From Oscillatoriales cyanobacterium (lineage in GTDB: Bacteria; Cyanobacteriota; Cyanobacteriia; CACIAM-69d): a DNA stretch of 36,773 nt. Shown here piece by piece: positions 34,339-36,773 of this stretch (position 1 is its first letter; each line of letters opens with the position of its first letter). The stretch covers positions 1 through 36,773 of the forward strand of contig RDXB01000056.1 of the NCBI GenBank assembly GCA_004292515.1, in the 5' to 3' direction. Made by a program: the position numbers and the translations under genes. The notes below the pieces were generated by a model that saw nothing but the letters and a program-made list of their open reading frames with translations, had not been told where the DNA came from and made no database searches.

Positions 34339-35289
34339 CTAGGTTCCTGGGGACTGCTGGGAGTGCTCCGCCAAGGCCAGCAAGGCCGCTTGCAAATCAG
34401 CCATGACGATCGGCCCAGCCACCTTAGCCGGGCGATCGACATACTGAGCCAAAGGAATCGATCGCCCAATCATCACCCGCAACTCACAGCGCCAAGGCAC
34501 ATCGGCCCGACCATAGGCTAAATGCACAGGGATGATATGCACCCCAGGCTGATTGCGTTCGGCTTGCAGGGCCATCCGCGCCAAACCGGGTTTTAAAGGA
34601 TGGAGCATCCCATCCCGAAAAATATCCCCCTCAGGAAAAACCACCAGGGACTCGCCAGCTTCTAGGACTTTGATGCCGTGGCGAATGCTGGCAACGCTGG
34701 GCTGTAACGTATCGACCGCAAAACCGCCCATCCGTTGAATAAACCAACTTTGGAGACCGTAGTTGGCTTCGTTGGCGGAGACCATGAAGTGGAGGTCACG
34801 CCCGCAAATGGGCTGACCAACGGCACAGGGCACAACGATCGCATCCCAACGCGATCGATGGGTGGGCGCAAACAGCAAAGCATGGCAGTCTGTGGGGATG
34901 TTTTCTAGGCCTTCAACCACCACGGAGCGAAAGTAAGCCGGCAAAAGCAGCCGCCGGGCCAGGGGGTAGAGCAACTGCGACAACCAAGGCAACACGCGAG
35001 ATCGAATCGACCCAGAATCGACCTCATGATGGCGATCGCCCCTTGCATGGGTGGGGCGATCGGGCTGACAGTTAGAGCGATCGGGCAAGCGTTCACCGGT
35101 TGAAAGTGGCAAGGTTACAGGAGATCGATCAGGCAAAGCTGCTGCCTCGCGAGGACTCGAACCCGAAGCGTCACCATTGATTGCTGTCCGCCCCAGAGGT
35201 GGGGACACCTTGGACAACACCTCCGCAGAAGCAACGTTTAGACGCACCATGGACAGTTCCAGTTCCCCGATCGAGTCAATATCCTTCAT
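34339..35289 (-). CDS. 1-acyl-sn-glycerol-3-phosphate acyltransferase family (PlsC-type)
   Basis: The 316-aa acyltransferase domain starts at about residue 95. It has the catalytic HX4D motif THRSRWDA (His144, Asp149), a phosphate-binding block MGGFAVD, and VVFPEGDIFRDG (216-227), characteristic of LPLAT enzymes that acylate lysophosphatidate or related lipids. The N-terminal ~95 residues (starting MKDIDSIGELEL) are unusual, low in hydrophobicity and without a recognised domain. Part of it (residues ~40-52) is encoded by a sequence containing a perfect tRNA T-loop motif, so the extension may be recent or artefactual. No in-frame ATG nearer the domain was found. Other candidates in the family are possible. 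Confidence 0.85.
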   Translation of the reverse strand: MKDIDSIGELELSMVRLNVASAEVLSKVSPPLGRTAINGDASGSSPREAAALPDRSPVTLPLSTGERLPDRSNCQPDRPTHARGDRHHEVDSGSIRSRVLPWLSQLLYPLARRLLLPAYFRSVVVEGLENIPTDCHALLFAPTHRSRWDAIVVPCAVGQPICGRDLHFMVSANEANYGLQSWFIQRMGGFAVDTLQPSVASIRHGIKVLEAGESLVVFPEGDIFRDGMLHPLKPGLARMALQAERNQPGVHIIPVHLAYGRADVPWRCELRVMIGRSIPLAQYVDRPAKVAGPIVMADLQAALLALAEHSQQSPGT

Positions 35290-35356
35290 GGTTTCTGAGG
35301 CTCACGATACCAGTCCGTTCTGGCTTGCCACTTCCTCTACCGGCTAGGCCACAGCG
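35140..35356 (-). other. split tRNA-like sequence, probable tRNA remnant
   Basis: On the minus strand, TGGCCTAGCCGGTAGAGGA (about 35335-35353) fits the tRNA D-arm/box-A consensus, followed by a GTGGC anticodon-stem half. About 180 bp further, GGGTTCGAGTCCTCG (about 35148-35162) fits a T-arm. The intervening sequence does not form a normal anticodon arm, and the outer ends do not pair as an acceptor stem. It is therefore not a functional tRNA as written but could be a tRNA gene broken by an insertion or rearrangement, or two chance matches. Confidence 0.4.
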
Positions 35357-35381
35357 CGATCGACTGGATCAATGCCAGATT

Positions 35382-35429
35382 CCGGATCATGGCGATCGGG
35401 ATCAACACCATTCGATCGCCATGATTCGG
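35382..35429. repeat. long perfect hairpin
   Basis: ATCATGGCGATCG (35386-35398) and its exact reverse complement CGATCGCCATGAT (35413-35425) are separated by 14 nt. The stem extends to 17 positions with one mismatch (CCGG... / ...TCGG). No T-run follows, so a terminator role is doubtful. Immediately after it TTCGGTCAG occurs twice in tandem. Confidence 0.7.
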
Positions 35430-35770
35430 TCAGTTCGGTCAGTAATGACCCGTTGCGCCGCATTGTGTGGCATTAGAGATCGAGAAGCAGACAGATTTGG
35501 GTTTTTATTACAAATCCTTAATAATTACTGTAAAGCAGCTTTCACCACTTGCCATAACGGCTTTCCCTCACCCTAGGGCCGAAATTTACCGGTCATCTTC
35601 GACCCGATCGCCCCACGATTCGGCAATCCTCGCCACAGCGCGATCTTCCTTGATCATGCTGCTAGTTTTGATCCCCCATCTTCTAGCGTTCAGTGGCAAA
35701 CTGCAATCTGCCACCGTCAGCCCTTACCCTGTAGCCGTTAACGGCGTTCCTGATCTTCCCCATTGCCGCT
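35430..35770. other. intergenic region before the ABC-2 permease
   Basis: A mostly A+T-moderate non-coding stretch. I see no gene with domain-like sequence. It must hold the promoter of the permease gene; no clear -35/-10 pair or operator stands out. Confidence 0.4.
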
Positions 35771-36622
35771 ATGCGCTCTACTCCCTTGCTTCCCCAACCC
35801 TCCATGGCCGAGTCCCCCACATCCCACCGATCCCGAGCCAAGTTATTAGACACCTTTCTGACTGATGCCCTGTCGATCTTTTGGGGCGATTGGCTGAAGC
35901 TACGGGTGCGCGTGGGTCAGGTGGCGGCCTCTGGCCTGGTGTCGCCCCTGATTTATATCGTGGCCTTCGGGTTGGGGCTGGGCAGTTCCCTCGATGCCGT
36001 CTCCAAACCCACAGCCGGTGACAGCTACTTAGAATTTATCCTGCCTGGCATGGTGGCGCTGTCGTCGATGGCCATTAGCTTTGGGGGCACGACCTTTTCT
36101 ATTTGTGGCGATCGCCTGTTCACCAAAACCTTTGAAGAAATGCTGCTCGTGCCCGTGCATCCCCTGGCCATGCATTTGGGACGGATGATGGCGGGCATTG
36201 TGCGCGGCCTGCTCACCTCCGGCTCCGTCATCTTGGTGGCGGTGATTTTTACCGGCAAGGTTTGGAGCTTTCTGAATCCCCTGTTTTTATTGCTGCTGGT
36301 GCTGAACTGCGCGGTCTTTGCGGGGCTGGGTGTGATTGTGGGTTTGAGCGTGCAGTCCTTGGAAATGGTGGGCCTGTATAACAACTTCCTAATTGTGCCC
36401 ATGTCGTTTTTGGGAGCCACCTTTTTCGATCCGGCCAAGCTGCCAGCCTTGCTCAAGCCGATCGTTTTTTGTTTGCCCCTGACCTACACCAGCATTGGGT
36501 TGCGATCGGCTGCTTACCGTCCCTTAAGCGAATTTCCCTGGTACAGCATTCCTGTGTTGTTGGGGGTGGCGGCAATTTTGTCTGTGATTGGAGCCAAGCG
36601 CTTTTCACAGCAGCAAGACTAA
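35771..36622 (+). CDS. ABC-2 type transporter permease
   Basis: The 283-aa membrane protein has about six helices. LPGMVALSSMAISFGGTTFSI and EEMLLVPVHPLAMHLGRMMAGIVRGLLTSG match the conserved region of ABC-2 permeases such as NodJ/DrrB/Wzm-like proteins, and the PMSFLGATFFDPAKLP segment before the last helices is typical. It would export a drug, lipid or polysaccharide with a separate ATPase. None is in the window, so it may lie just beyond the right edge or elsewhere. The start could also be the ATG at 35804 (MAESPTS). Confidence 0.9.
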   Translation: MRSTPLLPQPSMAESPTSHRSRAKLLDTFLTDALSIFWGDWLKLRVRVGQVAASGLVSPLIYIVAFGLGLGSSLDAVSKPTAGDSYLEFILPGMVALSSMAISFGGTTFSICGDRLFTKTFEEMLLVPVHPLAMHLGRMMAGIVRGLLTSGSVILVAVIFTGKVWSFLNPLFLLLLVLNCAVFAGLGVIVGLSVQSLEMVGLYNNFLIVPMSFLGATFFDPAKLPALLKPIVFCLPLTYTSIGLRSAAYRPLSEFPWYSIPVLLGVAAILSVIGAKRFSQQQD

Positions 36623-36653
36623 CCCAACGACCTCGCAGCATTCGGCAACTCAC

Positions 36654-36773
36654 GAGACCGCTTGCCTCCATCCAGACCCTCACCCTAAACCCCGCTCCCA
36701 AGTCGGGAGCAGGACTGGCAGACCCAAAATGCGATCGCCAATAACCCTAATGGTTGGCTCCCCTGCGCCCAAC
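36654..36773 (+). repeat. truncated copy of the 175-bp MITE-like family
   Basis: It starts GAGACCGCTTGCCTCCATCCAG and continues with CCCTCACCCTAAACCCCGCTCCC, aligning with 33926-34055 in order. The copy is cut by the window edge, so its right end is not visible. Confidence 0.7.

Noticed and set aside
35140-35356. Functional tRNA gene, possibly with a group I intron
   Set aside because: The acceptor strands do not pair, the T-stem is imperfect and no intron core was recognised, so only a tRNA-like remnant is claimed.
35467-35865. A 132-codon plus-strand open frame before the permease
   Set aside because: It overlaps the permease start in another frame and shows no domain-like sequence or ribosome binding site.

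Overview
The window looks like chromosomal DNA of a cyanobacterium. The octamer GCGATCGC (HIP1) and its core CGATCG recur throughout, G+C is well above half in most genes, and the gene content fits: TrmFO, a GUN4-domain protein, an Uma2-family protein, FabD and an FHA-ABC pump. I cannot name the genus with confidence.

Layout. Positions 1-2750 hold an A+T-rich island with two orphan genes; the second carries a HEPN-like Rx4H motif. A 104-bp imperfect duplicate of the trmFO 5' end lies on the left of this island and intact trmFO on the right. After trmFO (2751-4160) come an Uma2 gene, a small membrane protein and a patch of nested repeats. A minus-strand run follows: putative lipoprotein, mtnA, and a class II aldolase likely acting in methionine salvage. 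Next on the minus strand are three large polytopic proteins of GT-C glycosyltransferase type. Two are tandem paralogues and one lies alongside, with an Fe3+-type ABC ATPase upstream.

From 15.5 kb to 22.4 kb are a transmembrane Ser/Thr kinase, a two-gene GUN4 unit, fabD, a methyltransferase, a quinone-oxidoreductase-like gene and a TPR membrane protein.

The most system-like locus is 22691-32172. It holds a 1142-aa tubulin-like GTPase, a VWA membrane protein and a zinc-ribbon/TM/TPR/periplasmic-binding fusion, all on the minus strand. Divergent from them is an FHA-FHA-ABC pump. Together they could form an envelope-spanning, phospho-regulated machine built around a tubulin homologue. The function is unknown, and this is inference from domain content and clustering.

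The right end has a small RBS-linked gene, a DUF433/PIN-like toxin-antitoxin pair, mobile-repeat remnants, a PlsC-type acyltransferase with a long N-terminal extension, split tRNA-like sequences and an ABC-2 permease.

Three non-autonomous repeat families stand out. One is a pair of 91-bp MITEs (TIR GGTAGTGCC) with target duplications. A 130-144-bp palindromic family (GTCGTCA...TGACGAC, core AAGGGGCTTAAGCCCCTT) repeatedly sits just after stop codons and in places supplies coding sequence. The third is a 175-bp family with TAGACCTCTTGC ends.
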